Below, piece by piece: positions 8,741 to 20,600 of a DNA stretch of 64,000 nt. A program made the translations under genes and the position numbers. The stretch is from Streptomyces sp. CB01249. Its GTDB lineage: Bacteria > Actinomycetota > Actinomycetes > Streptomycetales > Streptomycetaceae. Where the stretch lies: assembly GCF_001905735.1 (NCBI RefSeq), contig NZ_LISW01000009.1, positions 431,263-495,262 of the forward strand, in the 5' to 3' direction. Every line of letters begins with the position of its first letter. Within the stretch, counting starts at the first letter, position 1. Below the pieces are notes generated by a model. It searched no databases. It was given only the letters and a program-made list of their open reading frames with translations, and had not been told where the DNA came from.

Positions 8741-8773
8741 GCGGGCAGTGCCTCCTCATCAAGAACAAACAGC

Positions 8774-8792
8774 TTAGGTTAGGCTCGCCTAA
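8774..8792. promoter_or_regulatory. iron box between cchK and cchJ
   Basis: TTAGGTTAGGCTCGCCTAA matches the DmdR1/IdeR consensus at 17 of 19 positions. It lies in the divergent gap and can repress the mbtH-GNAT transcript on one side and the esterase on the other. Confidence 0.92.
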
Positions 8793-8842
8793 CAATTCGT
8801 GAGCTTAGCCTTTCCCTTTCCCCCTGCACAAGGAGACCCCTC

Positions 8843-9964
8843 ATGCCCTCCGGTGATCGCACGGATCAGCTCCCGGCCGCCACCGGCAGCCCCTTCGCCG
8901 ATTTCGGGCTGCCCGGCGAACCCGGCACCGAGGCGTTCTGGGCGGCGGCCCGGACGCCCGTGTCGCGGCCCGGTGGGGGCGGCGGCTGGACGACTCTCTT
9001 CCTCCGGCGCGGCGGCCCGGCCGACATATCCTTCGAGAGCTGGACGCGGGAACCGCTGCCGCTGCGCCGGTGGGGCGCGACGGACTGCTGGTACGCGGAG
9101 GTGGAGATGCCCGCGCGGCTGCGGGTGACCTACCGGTTCATCACGGACGAGGGGGCGCACGCCGACCCGTTCAACCCGTCCGCCGCCGGTGGCGACCGCT
9201 CGATCGCGGCCACGCCGGACGCCCCGGCACAGCCCTACTGGCCGCTCGTCGGCGCGGACGACGTCCTGCCCGTGCCCCGCACCCGGCTGCGCTGGGCGTC
9301 CGCGCGGCTCGGCGGACGCCGCACGGTGCGCGTGCATCCGGTGGCGGGCGGCGGGCCCGTGGTGCTGCTGCTCGACGGGGACGACTGGCTGTATCTGCAC
9401 CCGGCCATGACCGCGTTCGAGGCGGCCGTCGCGGACGGGGCGCTGCCCCCGGTCACCCTGGTCTTCCTGCCGTCCAAGGACCGGATGGGCGAGTTCGGGT
9501 GCCGGCCGGAGCTGTGGGAGGCGGTCCGGGACGAACTGCTGCCCCTGGTCGCGGAGTCCGGGGTGCCCGCCGACCCCGGCACGCTGGTGGTCGCGGGGCA
9601 GAGCCTCGGCGGGCTCAGCGCGCTGTACGCCGCCCTGGAGTTCCCGGAGCTGGTGACGCGGGTCGCCTGCCAGTCCGGGTCGTTCTGGTGGGCGCCCGAC
9701 TGCGCGGAGCGTACGGACCTGCTGGACGGCCCGGCCGGCGGCGCCCTCGCCGACCGGCTCCGGCAGCGGCCCGGTCTCTCCGGCCTCCGCATCGCCTTCG
9801 ACCTGGGGGAGCACGAGACGCGGATGCTCCCCCACTGCACGGTGGTCGAGGCCCTGACCGAGCAGGCCGGGGCGGCGGTACGGGTGTCGCGGTCCCCCTC
9901 GGATCACGACCGCGCGGGCTGGCGGCACGCGATGCTGAGGGACGTCGCCTGGGCGCTCGGCTGA
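8843..9964 (+). CDS. cchJ: enterochelin esterase-family hydrolase
   Basis: A 373-residue alpha/beta hydrolase of the Fes/IroD type. An N-terminal beta domain (about residues 1-150) precedes the hydrolase fold; the nucleophile elbow GQSLGGLS places the catalytic Ser at about residue 254, and the terminal SDHDRAGWRHAM supplies the likely His. AAGGAG precedes ATG 8843 by seven bases. In S. coelicolor the matching gene is cchJ. Coelichelin itself has no ester bond and CchH has no thioesterase domain, so release of the tripeptide from the last carrier domain has been the proposed role; hydrolysis of an imported ferric siderophore is the alternative. It ends twelve bases before the convergent ABC exporter. 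Confidence 0.9.
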   Translation: MPSGDRTDQLPAATGSPFADFGLPGEPGTEAFWAAARTPVSRPGGGGGWTTLFLRRGGPADISFESWTREPLPLRRWGATDCWYAEVEMPARLRVTYRFITDEGAHADPFNPSAAGGDRSIAATPDAPAQPYWPLVGADDVLPVPRTRLRWASARLGGRRTVRVHPVAGGGPVVLLLDGDDWLYLHPAMTAFEAAVADGALPPVTLVFLPSKDRMGEFGCRPELWEAVRDELLPLVAESGVPADPGTLVVAGQSLGGLSALYAALEFPELVTRVACQSGSFWWAPDCAERTDLLDGPAGGALADRLRQRPGLSGLRIAFDLGEHETRMLPHCTVVEALTEQAGAAVRVSRSPSDHDRAGWRHAMLRDVAWALG

Positions 9965-9976
9965 GTCACCGCCGCA

Positions 9977-11677
9977 TCACCGCGCCACGGCCAGGCAGTA
10001 CGCCTCGTCCGTGGAGAGCAGGTTGCGGTGGGTGTCCTCGGCGGTGATGAGGCCGTCGTCCAGGACGAGGACCCGGTCGGCTGCGTCCAGGACGGCCGGG
10101 CTGCTGGTGATGACCACGGTGGTCCGGCCCCGGCGCAGCTTCGCGATGTTGCGGGCGATGAGCTGCTCGGTCACCGCGTCGACGGCCGTGGTCGGGTTGT
10201 GCAGCACCAGGATCTCCGCGTCGGCGGCCAGCGCGCGGGCCAGCGAGAGCCGCTGGCGCTGGCCGCCGGAGAGGTTCGCTCCCCGGTCGCGGATGGCGTA
10301 GTCGAGACCCTCGCGGTGGAGGGCGACGACGTCGGTCAGCATGGACGCCTCGACGGCCTCGGGGAGCATGGTGCTGGTGCCCGAGGGGTCGATGTTCGTC
10401 CGGAGGGTGCCCGCGAAGATCTCCCCGTCGTACGGGTTCACCAGCAGGTGCTCCCGGACCGCCTCGGCCGACAGGTCCGCGAGCGCCCGCCCGCCGACCC
10501 GCACCACTCCCCCGTACGTCCCCGGGGGCACGGACAGCGCGAGGACCGCGGCGAAGTCGGCGGCGGCGCGCGGCTGGTAGGCGGCGACGGCCACGAACTC
10601 CCCGGCGGCCACCTCGAACTCCACGCCGCGCAGCACCCCGTGGCGCAGGCCGTCGATCTCCAGCGTCCCGCCCGGTGCCGGACTCCCGGTCCCCGGCTCG
10701 GTGACCGGGGGCGCGGAGAGCACCAGGGCCATGCGCTCGGCCGAAGCGCGCGCCATCATCACGTACTTGGGCATCTCCGAGAACAGCTTGAGCGGTTCCA
10801 TGATGAACTGCGCCAGGCCCACCGCCATGACGAGTTCCCCGATGTTGATGTGCCCGGCGAAGGCCAGGTATCCGGCCGTGAGGGTGACGGCGGTGGCGAG
10901 GGCCGCGTTGAGGGCCAGCGCGGTGCCCGCGTACACCCCGTTGACCCGGGCGACGGTGATCGACTGCTCCTTGGCCTCGGTGCTGACCCGGCGGTAGGAG
11001 CCGAAGGCGGCGTGGTTGCCGCCGAAGCCGTGCAGCGGGCGCAGACCGGTGATCAGGTCGGCGACCTTGGCCCCGGCGCGCGCGACCCGGGCCTGCTGCT
11101 CCTGCGTACTGGCGCCGATCCGCCGGGACATCACGCTCAGCACGGACAGGATCGCCACGGTGCCCACGATCACCAGCAGCCCGAGCCGCAGGTCGGCGAG
11201 CCCGAGCGCGACGGCGGCGACCAGGACCGCGACCACCGAACTGATCAGCAGCGGCACCACCTCGATGATGTCCGCGGTCTGGTCGGCGTCCTCGGTGGCG
11301 ATGGTCAGCACCTCGCCGGACTTCAGGTCCACGTCCCGGGCCACCGGCTGGAGTCCGCAGGCCGCGACCCGGACCCGCCACCGGTGCGCCTCGGTGGTGT
11401 TCGCCTTCTGCAGGGTGCGCATCCCGAACCGCCAGGACAGCGAGACGGTCGTGATGATCACCGCCAGCGCGCCGATCGACAGACCGAGCGCGGTGGCGCT
11501 GCGGTGTTGCAGCGTGTGTTCCACGATCAGGCCGAGCGCGATCGGGAAGGCGGTCTCCCCGGCCTGGTAGAGGCCCATGAGGACGGTGCCCCAGGCCATG
11601 GCGCCGACGTTGCGCCGCAGTGCGGTGCGCAGGATGGCGGCGCCCTGGCGGGGCCGGGGGGTGTCAGGAGTGTTCAT
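9977..11677 (-). CDS. cchI: ABC exporter half-transporter with degenerate ATP site
   Basis: About 566 residues: six membrane helices (residues 20-320) fused to a nucleotide-binding domain. Where Walker A should stand, near residue 361, the chain reads AAYQPRAAADFAA and has no GKS/T. The Walker B region reads ILVLHNPTTAVD, so both the Asp and the catalytic Glu are gone. The signature LSGGQRQR near residue 466 is intact. The reading frame continues normally on both sides, so this is divergence, not a frameshift. It is the expected partner of CchG, which has the opposite pattern. ATG 11677 overlaps the end of cchH; a TTG at 11692 is an alternative start. Likely exports coelichelin. Confidence 0.9.
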   Translation of the reverse strand: MNTPDTPRPRQGAAILRTALRRNVGAMAWGTVLMGLYQAGETAFPIALGLIVEHTLQHRSATALGLSIGALAVIITTVSLSWRFGMRTLQKANTTEAHRWRVRVAACGLQPVARDVDLKSGEVLTIATEDADQTADIIEVVPLLISSVVAVLVAAVALGLADLRLGLLVIVGTVAILSVLSVMSRRIGASTQEQQARVARAGAKVADLITGLRPLHGFGGNHAAFGSYRRVSTEAKEQSITVARVNGVYAGTALALNAALATAVTLTAGYLAFAGHINIGELVMAVGLAQFIMEPLKLFSEMPKYVMMARASAERMALVLSAPPVTEPGTGSPAPGGTLEIDGLRHGVLRGVEFEVAAGEFVAVAAYQPRAAADFAAVLALSVPPGTYGGVVRVGGRALADLSAEAVREHLLVNPYDGEIFAGTLRTNIDPSGTSTMLPEAVEASMLTDVVALHREGLDYAIRDRGANLSGGQRQRLSLARALAADAEILVLHNPTTAVDAVTEQLIARNIAKLRRGRTTVVITSSPAVLDAADRVLVLDDGLITAEDTHRNLLSTDEAYCLAVAR

Positions 11678-14600
11678 CGAGGTGGCCGGCAATCGCTTCG
11701 GGGGTTCGCAGGGTGAACAGGTCGCGGATGGTGATCACTGGACCGTACTCCCGCCGGAGCAGCCCGGTCAGCCGGACCGCCAGCATGGAGTGTCCGCCGA
11801 GGGAGACGAAGTCGCTGACCGCGCTCACCTCGTCGTCGTCCAGGTCGAGTGCTTCGGCGAAGAACTCGCACACCGTGATCTCGGTGTCGGTCTCCGGGGC
11901 GCGCTCCCCCGCCCCGGCCAGGACGCCGAGCGGCTTGGGCTCGGGGAGCGCCTTGGTGTCGGCCTTGCCGTTCACGGTGAGGGGGATGCTGTCCACCTCG
12001 GCGTAGTGGGACGGGCGCAGGAAGTCCGGCAGCGCGGCGCCCACTTCGGCGGCGACGGCGGCGAGATCGCCGTGGTCGAGGACGAGGTAGGCGGCAAGCC
12101 GGTAGGCCCCGTCCACCTGGGGGTCCGGCTGGGCGACGGCGGCGGCGAACCGGACCGCCGGGTGCGCGGCGAACGCGGCCTCCACCTCGCCGGGTTCGAC
12201 GCGGTGGCCGCGGATCTTGACCTGCTGGTCGGTGCGGCCGAGGTAGGCGAGGTTGCCGTCGGGCCGCCGGACGACCAGGTCTCCGGTGCGGTACATGCGC
12301 TCGCCGGGCGCCCCGAACGGGCAGGCGACGAAGCGGTGGGAGGTCTGGGCGGGCTGCCCGAGGTAGCCGCGCGCGATGCCGACGCCGGAGACGTACAGCT
12401 CGCCCGGGACACCGTCGGGCAGCGGTCGCAGCCACGGGTCCAGGACGTACACCTCGGTGTTGTCGATGGCCACGCCCACCACCGGGTCCTGGCACTCGAA
12501 GGTGCCGACGCCGAGGGTGTTGATGGTGTACTCGGTGGGCCCGTAGAGGTTGTAGCCGACCGTGCCCTCCGTGTCCGCGAGCCGCTGCCAGAGGCCCGGG
12601 GTGACGGCCTCGCCGCCGAGCAGCACCAGCGCGGGCCGCCGCCCGGGGTTGTCGAGCAGCCCCTCGGCGACCAGTTGCTGTGCGTAGGTCGGGGTCACGT
12701 TGATGACGTCGATGCCGTGGTCGAGGCAGTACGCGACGAGCCGGGGCGCGTCGCGGCGCAGTTCCTCGTCGCAGATGTGCACCTCGTGCCCGTCGGCGAG
12801 CCAGAGCAGTTCCTCCCACGACATGTCGAAGGCGAACGACACGGTGTGCGCGATCCGGAAGGTGCGGTGGCCGTGCTCGGCCAGGACCGGTTCGAAGATC
12901 CGGCGCTGGTGGTTGACGAGCATGTTGGTGAGTCCGGCGTACTCGGTGACCACACCCTTGGGCCGGCCGGTGGAGCCGGAGGTGTAGATCGTGTACGCGG
13001 GGTGCCGCAGCCGGTCCGGGTCGCCGGGCGCGAAGGTGGTGTACGGCTCGGCGGCGGGCAACGGGCGGTCCAGCTCGATCAGTTCGCCGGTGAGGCGGGG
13101 TGCGACGGTGCTCACGGTGAGGGTCACGTCGGGCCGGGCGTCCGCGACGATCGCCGCGATCCGCTCGTCGGGGTGGTCCAGTTCCAGCGGCACGTACGCG
13201 GCACCGGTGCGCAGCACGGCGAACAGCGCCACGATCGAGTCGAGGGAGCGCGGTACGGCGATGCCCACCGCCCTCTCCGGTCCGATGCCCCGTCCGGCGA
13301 GCACCCCGGCCACCTCGCGGCTGCGGTCCCGGAGCTGCCCGAAGGTCATGGCCGCGCCGTCGGCGACGAGGGCGACGCGGTCCGGGTGGCGGTCGGCCGC
13401 CCGGTCGAAGCGGTCCACGACGGTGTCCGTGCCGAATTCCGTGCGCACGGCCGGTTCGGGGGCGGCTTCCGGCCCCGGGAGGGCGCCGAGCGGGCCGGTC
13501 GCCCGGGCCAGGTCCTCAAGGAGCCGCACGTAGCCGTCCAGGAGGCGGCGGGCGGCGGCGGGGTCGTCGTCGCGGTGCTCCAGCTTGACGGTGAGCCGGT
13601 CTCCGGGGGTGACGACCCAGGTGTACGGGTAGTGCGTCGAGTCGTCGGCGTGCACCGAGGTGATGCCGTGGCGTGCGTTGATCCCGGCGAGGGCGTCCAG
13701 GTCCAGGAAGTTCTGGAGGACGAAGAGGTTGTCGAACAGGGTGTCGTGGCCGCTGGCGCGCTGGATCTCGCCGAGTCCCAGGTGCTCGTGCTCCATGGCC
13801 TCGACCCGGGACGCCTGCACGCGCGCCAGGTACTCCCCTGCCGTGTCACCGGGCCGGGCCCGGGTCCACATGGGCACGGTGTTGAGCAGGACGCCCACGA
13901 TGTCGCCCAGGCCCTCGCCCTCGCGCCCGGAGACGGTCACGCCGAACACCGCGTCGCCGCGCCCGGTGTGCGCGCCCAGCAGCAGGCCGAAGGCGCCGGT
14001 GAGGACGGTGTTGAGGGTGACCCCGTGCGCCTTGGCCGCGCCGCGCAGCAGCTCGGACAGTTCGGCGGACAGGGTGTGCAGGAGCGCCTGCGGCAGCTCG
14101 TCCGTGCGGGGCGGCTGCGCCCCGGCGAGCAGCGTCGGGCCGGTGAGCCCGGTCAGGTGCTCCGCCCAGAACCGCTCCGCCACCGCGGGGTCCTTGGCGG
14201 CGAGCTGGCGGGCGTGGTCCTCGAAGCCGGGTGTCCGGGGGGTGGCGTCGGTGAGGGGTTCGCCCGCGACGAGGGTCGCGTAGGCGTCGAACAGGTCCCG
14301 CAGCAGGATCTCCCGGGACCAGCCGTCCCACAGCAGCAGGTGGTAGCTGAGCAGCAGCCCGTCGCGGCCGTCGGGCAGGCGGTGCACGGTGAGCCGGATC
14401 AGCGGCGGCTCGCCGGGGTCGAAGCCGGTGTCGCGGTCCCGGGCGCGCAGGGCGTCGGACTCCGCCTCGGAGGCGACGTCGACCGTGCGGACGGGGACGC
14501 GGGTCCCGGGCCGCAGGATCTGGACCGGGTTGCCGTCGTCGTCGGTGGTGAATCCGGCACCGACGACCGGGTGCCGGGCGATGACGTACGCCATCGCGTC

Positions 14601-17600
14601 GGCCAGTGCGCCGGTGTCGAGGCGCCGGTCGAAGGTGAAGTGGCTCTGGGCGACGTAGTGCCCGGTCGCGCCGGTCAGCTCGGCCTGGAAGTACAGGCCG
14701 CGCTGGAGCGGGGTGACCGGTGCGGTGCGCTCGGCGGTCGCGGCGGTGTCCGCGAGGCGTTCCAGGGCCGCGCGCCAGTGGCCGGTGAGCTCGTCGGGGA
14801 CGCCTTCGGCGAGCAGGAACTCGGCGTGCAGGCTGCCGGTGACGGCGTCGGTCCAGGCGTTGACCTCGACGGCGTACGGGCTGTCGCCCTCGCCGCCGGT
14901 GATGCGCGGGACGTCGGACTCGCCGCCCCGGCCGAGGTAGTTGAAGAGCACCTGCGGGCGGGCGGTCAGCAGGGGCGCGGTCTGCGGGTTGAGGTACCGG
15001 AGCCGGCCGTAGGCGACGTGCCCGTGCTCGTCGGGCTGGCGCGCCACGACTTCCCGGGCGGCGGCGACGGGGTCGGTGTGCGGGGTGAGCCGTACGGGCG
15101 CGATGGAGGTGAACCAGCCGACGGTACGGGTGTAGTCGTGGCCGTCCAGGGCGGGGACCCGGCCGTGGCGTTCCAGGTCGACCGCGAGGTCGGTGGGCTC
15201 GGGCTGGACGCGGGTCAGGGCGGTGCGCAGGGCGCCGCAGAGCAGTTCGGTGAGGCCGATGCCCAGGGCGGCGGGCGCGGTCCGCGTGACCCGGTCGCTC
15301 ACCTCGGGGCCGAGGACCACGGTCGTCTCGCGCAGCTCCCCGTCGGCGGGCAGCGCGGCGGGGGCGTCGAGCACCGTGATCCAGTCGCCCAGGTCCTCGG
15401 TGGTGTGCGCGGCCCGGGCGGTGAGCGCGTCGGCGTACTCCGCGTAGGAGGTGGTCGCGGGCGGCAGGGCCTCGCCGCGCAGGGCGGTGGCCAGGTCGTC
15501 CAGGACGATCAGCCAGGACACCGTGTCGACGGCGAGGTGGTGCGCGGTGACGACCAGGGTCCGGGTGGCGGCCAGCCAGGTGAACGCGACGACCTCGCCG
15601 GTCTCCGGGTTCAGGTGTGCGGCGGCCGCGTTGGCGGCGAGCGCCGGGTCACCGAAGTCCGCGTGGACGAGCGAGACCTCGCGGGCGGGCTCGACGCGCG
15701 GCGTCCACACGCCGTGCCGGGTGTCCAGGCTCATCCGCAGGGCCGGGTGTGCGGCCACGACGGCGTTCGCGGCGCGCTCGATGGCGGCGGGGGTGACCCC
15801 CTCGGGCGTGACCATCGTGCGGGCCTGCGCGAACCCGTCGAGCGGGCCGTCGAGTTCGCGCCTGCGCAGCATGACCGGCGTCGGGGCGAACGGCCCGTCG
15901 GCGCGGCGCTTCCGCTCGGGCGCGGCGGTCTGCGGGGCGCGCGAGCGCAGTTCTCCGGCGAGGGCGCGCGGGGTCTTGCACAGGAAGACGTCCCGGGGCG
16001 CGATGGCCAGACCGCGCGCCCGGGCCCGGTTGATGACGGTGATCGCGACGATGCTGTCGCCGCCCGCCATGAAGAAGTCGGTGTCCTCGTCGACGGCGGC
16101 GCCGGGCAGCACCTCCGCGAAGATCGCGGTCAGCACGGCGAGCGCGGAGTCGTCCACCGGGGCGGAGACGGTGTCCGCCTGCGTGGCGGCCCGGGCGGTC
16201 AGCGCCTTGCGGTCGAGCTTGCCGTTGACCGTGAGCGGCAGCGCGTCGACCGTCAGCACCCGGCCGGGCACCATGTGCACGGGCAGCTTCGCGGCGAGCA
16301 GGACGCCGAGGTCGCCGGGGGCCCGGCCCACGACGTGCGCGATGAGCTGGTCGGCGTCGGCCGACGGGGTGACGGCCACGTCGACCACGCCGTCCAGTTC
16401 CCGGACCGCCGCCTCGACCTCGCCGAGCTCGATCCGGAAGCCCTTGAGCTGGACCTGGTCGTCGGCGCGTCCGGCGAACTCCAGCTCGCCGTCGAGCGTG
16501 CGGCGGGCCAGGTCGCCCGTGTGGTACATCCGGGAGCCGTCGTCCGCGAAGGGGTTGGCGACGAAGCGCCCGGCGGTGAGGCCCGGGCGGCCCAGGTAGC
16601 CGAGGGAGACCTGGTCGCCCGCCACGTAGATCGCGCCGACCCGGCCGGGCGGGACCGGGCGGAGCCGGTCGTCCAGCAGATAGGTCGTCAGCCCGGGGAC
16701 CGGGCCGCCGATCGGGCTGACCTCGCTGCCGAAGTCCTCGTCGGTGAGGACCCGGTGGGTGACGTGGACGGTGGTCTCGGTGATGCCGTACATGTTGACC
16801 AGCTCGGGCGACCCGGTGCCGTACCGCTCGACCCAGCCGCGCAGCCGGAGCGGGTCCAGCGCCTCGCCGCCGAAGATGATCCGGCGCAGGGCGGTGGCCC
16901 GTTCCCCGGCGTGCCGGTCGGCCTCGATGAACTGGTAGAAGGCGGACGGGGTCTGGTTGAGCACGGTGACCCCGCGCTCGCGGACCAGCCGGTGGAAGTC
17001 GACCGGGGAGCGGGTCAGCCCGTAGTCCGGGACCAGCAGCTCCCCGCCGTGCGCCAGCGCGCCCCACAGCTCCCAGACGGCGAAGTCGAAGGAGTACGAG
17101 TGGAACTGCACCCACACGTCGTCGGGCCCGAAGTCCATGTCGGCGCGGGTGTTCGCGAGCAGCGCGGCCACGCTGAGGTGCGGGACGACGACGCCCTTGG
17201 GGCGGCCGGTCGAACCCGAGGTGTAGATGACGTACGCCGGGTCGTGCGGGGCGGGGCCCGTCGGGGCCGCCGGCTCCTCGCCGGTCCCGGCCGGTTCGTC
17301 GCCGAGGACGAGCACCCGGGCCGGGACGCCCGCCCGCTCCAGCAGCCCGGTGAAGCGCTCGCGCTCGTCCGGGCCGACCAGGACGGCCTGCGGGGCGGCG
17401 TCGCCGAGGATGTACTCCAGCCGCTCGTCGGGGTACGCCTGGTCGAGCGGGACGTAGGCGCCGCCCGCCGAGACGATGGCGATGAGCGCGGTGACCTGTT
17501 CCAGGGAGCGCGGTACGGCGACGGCGACGCGCAGCCCCGGCCGGACCCCGGCGGCGCGCAGGGTCGCGGCCAGCCGGTCCTTGGCGGCGGCGAGTTCGCC

Positions 17601-20600
17601 GTACGTCAGGGAGGTGGTGGTGCCGTCGAGGCCGCACCGGGTGACGGCGGTGGCGGCCGGGTCGCGCCGGGCGGCGGCGTCGAACAGGGCGTCCAGCGTG
17701 GTCGGGGCGGTGCCGGGGGCGAGGCGCGCGGTGTCCTCGGCCGCCAGTTCCCGGACCGGGGTGCCGGGCCGGGTGAGGAGGCCGGTGAGGGTGCGGGTGA
17801 AGGTGTCCAGGATGCGCCGGGCACCCGGTTCCCGCAGGAGGGCGCCGTCGTAGATCAGGTTGAAGCGGGGGCGGCCGTCGGGGGCGCGCTCCACCACCAG
17901 GGTCAGCGGGTAGTGCGGGGCGCCCTCGTTCACGATGCCGGAGACGACCAGCTCGTCACCGGGGCTGCGCAGCGCGGTCACATCGGTGGCGACGTCGAAC
18001 ACCACCAGGGTGTCGAAGCGGGCGGCGGCACCGTCGAGGCGGCCGATCCGCGCCAGGGAGACGTGCTGGTGCGCCAGGACCGCGCTCTGGTGGTCGCGTA
18101 CGGAGGTGAGCAGGTCCCCGGCGGTGGTGGACCCGGTCCAACGGGCGCGTACCGGAATGGTGTTGATGAGGAGGCCCACCATGTCCGCGATGCCGGGCAC
18201 ATCGGCGTCGCGGCCCGAGACGGTGGAGCCGAACACCACGTCCTCGCGGTGCAGCAGGCCGCCCAGCGTCACCGCCCAGGCGCTGTGCACGGCCACGCTC
18301 AGCGGCACCCCGGCCTCGCGGGCGGCGGTGTCGATGTCGTGGGCGGGCTCCACGGCCGTGTCGGCGAACGTGTCGGACGGGGTGTGACCCTCGGCGACCA
18401 GCGATGCGCCGGGCAGTCCGGCCAGCTGCTCGCCCCAGACCCGGTCGCTCTCCTCGTCGTCGCGGGCGGCGAGCAGGCGTACGTAGTCGGCGAAGCCGCC
18501 CGCCCGGTAGGCCGCGCCGGGCCGGTGGTACTCGGCGAGCAGCGCGCGGAGCATCGGCGGCACGGACCAGCCGTCGGCGACGATGTGGTGCACGGTCTGC
18601 ACGAGCACGGTGCGGCCGGGGCCGCCCCGCACGAGCGTGTACCGCATGAGCGGCCCGGCGGCCAGGTCGAACCCGGCACGGCGGTCCCGCTCGGCGAGGT
18701 CGCGGATCTCCTCGTCGGTGATGCCGGGCCGGTCCAGAACGGTGAAGGGGGCCTCGGTGCCGCTCTCCAGGACGGAGACGACCCGGCCGTCGGCGAGGGC
18801 CGTGAAGCGCGCGGCCAGGTTCGGGTACAGGGTGAGCAGCCGGGTGGCGGCCGCGGCCAGCCGTCCGGGGTCCACCTCGCCGTCCAGGGTGAGGAGTTGC
18901 TGTTCGACGTAGCTGCCCGCCGACTCGTCGTCGTAGACCGAGTGGAAGTACAGGCCCTCCTGGAGCGGGGTCAGCGGCAGGATGTCGCGCAGGGCGGGTC
19001 CGTCGAGCGCGTCGACGTCGGCCTGGGTGAGCGGGACGGGTGCGAAGTCGCTGGGCGAGTGGCCGCCGCCGTCGAGCGCGGCCAGGGCGGTCAGGGCGTC
19101 CTGGAAGTACCCGCCGAGGGTGTCGATGTCCTCGTCGGTGAACAGGCCCTCGGGCCAGGAGACGGTGGTGGCGAGGCCGTAGGCGCCGCTCGCGTCGGGT
19201 TCGGCGATGGCATTGAACTCCAGGGCACGCGGCAGCCGCATCCGCGGGTCGCGCTTCTCGCCCAGCTGGCCGGTGGTGCCGGCGAGCTGCCAGTCCCCGC
19301 CGGTGCCCGCGTCGAACCGGCCCAGGTAGTTGAAGAGCACCTGGGGCGCGGGCGACGCGTCGAGGGCGCCGTGCAGGTGGCGCAGGGCGCCGTAGGACAG
19401 GCCGTTGTGCGGTACGAGGGCGAGGTCTTCCTTCACCGCCTTGAGGGCGGCGGCGAGGTCGGCCGCCGGGCCGGGGTCCACGGTCACGGGGAAGAGGGTG
19501 GTGAACCAGCCCACGGTCCGCGACAGGTCGGGCTCGAATCCGGCGGTGTCCGCGACCGCCCGGCCCTCGCGGCCGTGGCCTTCGAGTTCGATGTGCGCGA
19601 AGGTCTGGTCCTGGCCGAGGTCGCGCCGCCACCGGGCGAGGGCGACGGCGAGCCCGGTGAGCAGGACGTCGTTGACGCCCGCGTGGAACCTGGCGGGGAT
19701 CTCGCCCAGCAGGGCCGAGGTGGTGGCGGGGCCGAGCGTGAAGGTCCGCTGCCGCTCCCGGGCGACCGTGTCGTCCTCGGTGAGGGGGCGGCGGCCCAGC
19801 GGCGCGTCCGGGCCGGGCAGGGGGCGCGCGTAGTGGTCCCGGTCGGCGTCGAAGGCGGCGTGGCCGAGGAGTCCGGCCCAGCGGCGGAACGAGGTGCCCT
19901 CGCGGGGCAGTGCGACCGGGGCGCCCGCGACGGACTGCTCCCAGGCGGTGGCCAGGTCCTCGGTCAGGACGCGCCAGGAGACGCCGTCGACCACCACGTG
20001 ATGGGCGACCAGGACGAGTTGGCGGGCCTCGCCGCGCCAGACGGCGCGCAGCATGACGCCGTTGTCCGGGTCGAGTCCGGCGGTGGCGCGGGCGACACAG
20101 GCGTCGAGCGGTTCGCCGCTCTCCTCCCAGGCGGCGACGGCGTCGTCCGCCCCGGGTATGTCGAAGCTCCAGTGCTCGCCCCGCACCAGCCGGGCGCGCA
20201 GCATGTCGTGGCGGCGGACGAGGGCGGTGAGGACGTCGTCCAGCGCTTCGGCGGTCAGGTCCGCCGGGGTGTTCACCACCACGGACTGCACGAATCCGTC
20301 GATCGCGTCGGTGGTCTCGCCGAGCCACCGCACGATGGGCGTGCCCGCGACGGGTCCGGTCGGCTCGTCGTCGTCCCGGGCCGTGGAGACGTCCTCGCGG
20401 CTCGCCACCGCCGCGAGTTCGCCGATGACGCTGTGGGTGAAGATCTGGCGTGCGGTGACGTGGAGACCGGCCTTGCGCAGCGCGCTCAGCAGGGAGATCG
20501 CCAGGATGCTGTCGCCGCCGAGGCGGAAGAAGTCCTGGTCGGTGCCGACCGCGTCCAGCCGCAGCACCTCCGCCACCGCCGCGCACACGGTGCGCTCCTC

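Noticed and set aside
10545..10596. A frameshift or sequencing error in the CchI Walker A region
   Set aside because: The reading frame is continuous with conserved sequence on both sides, Walker B is altered separately, and CchG shows the reciprocal loss, so divergence explains it better.
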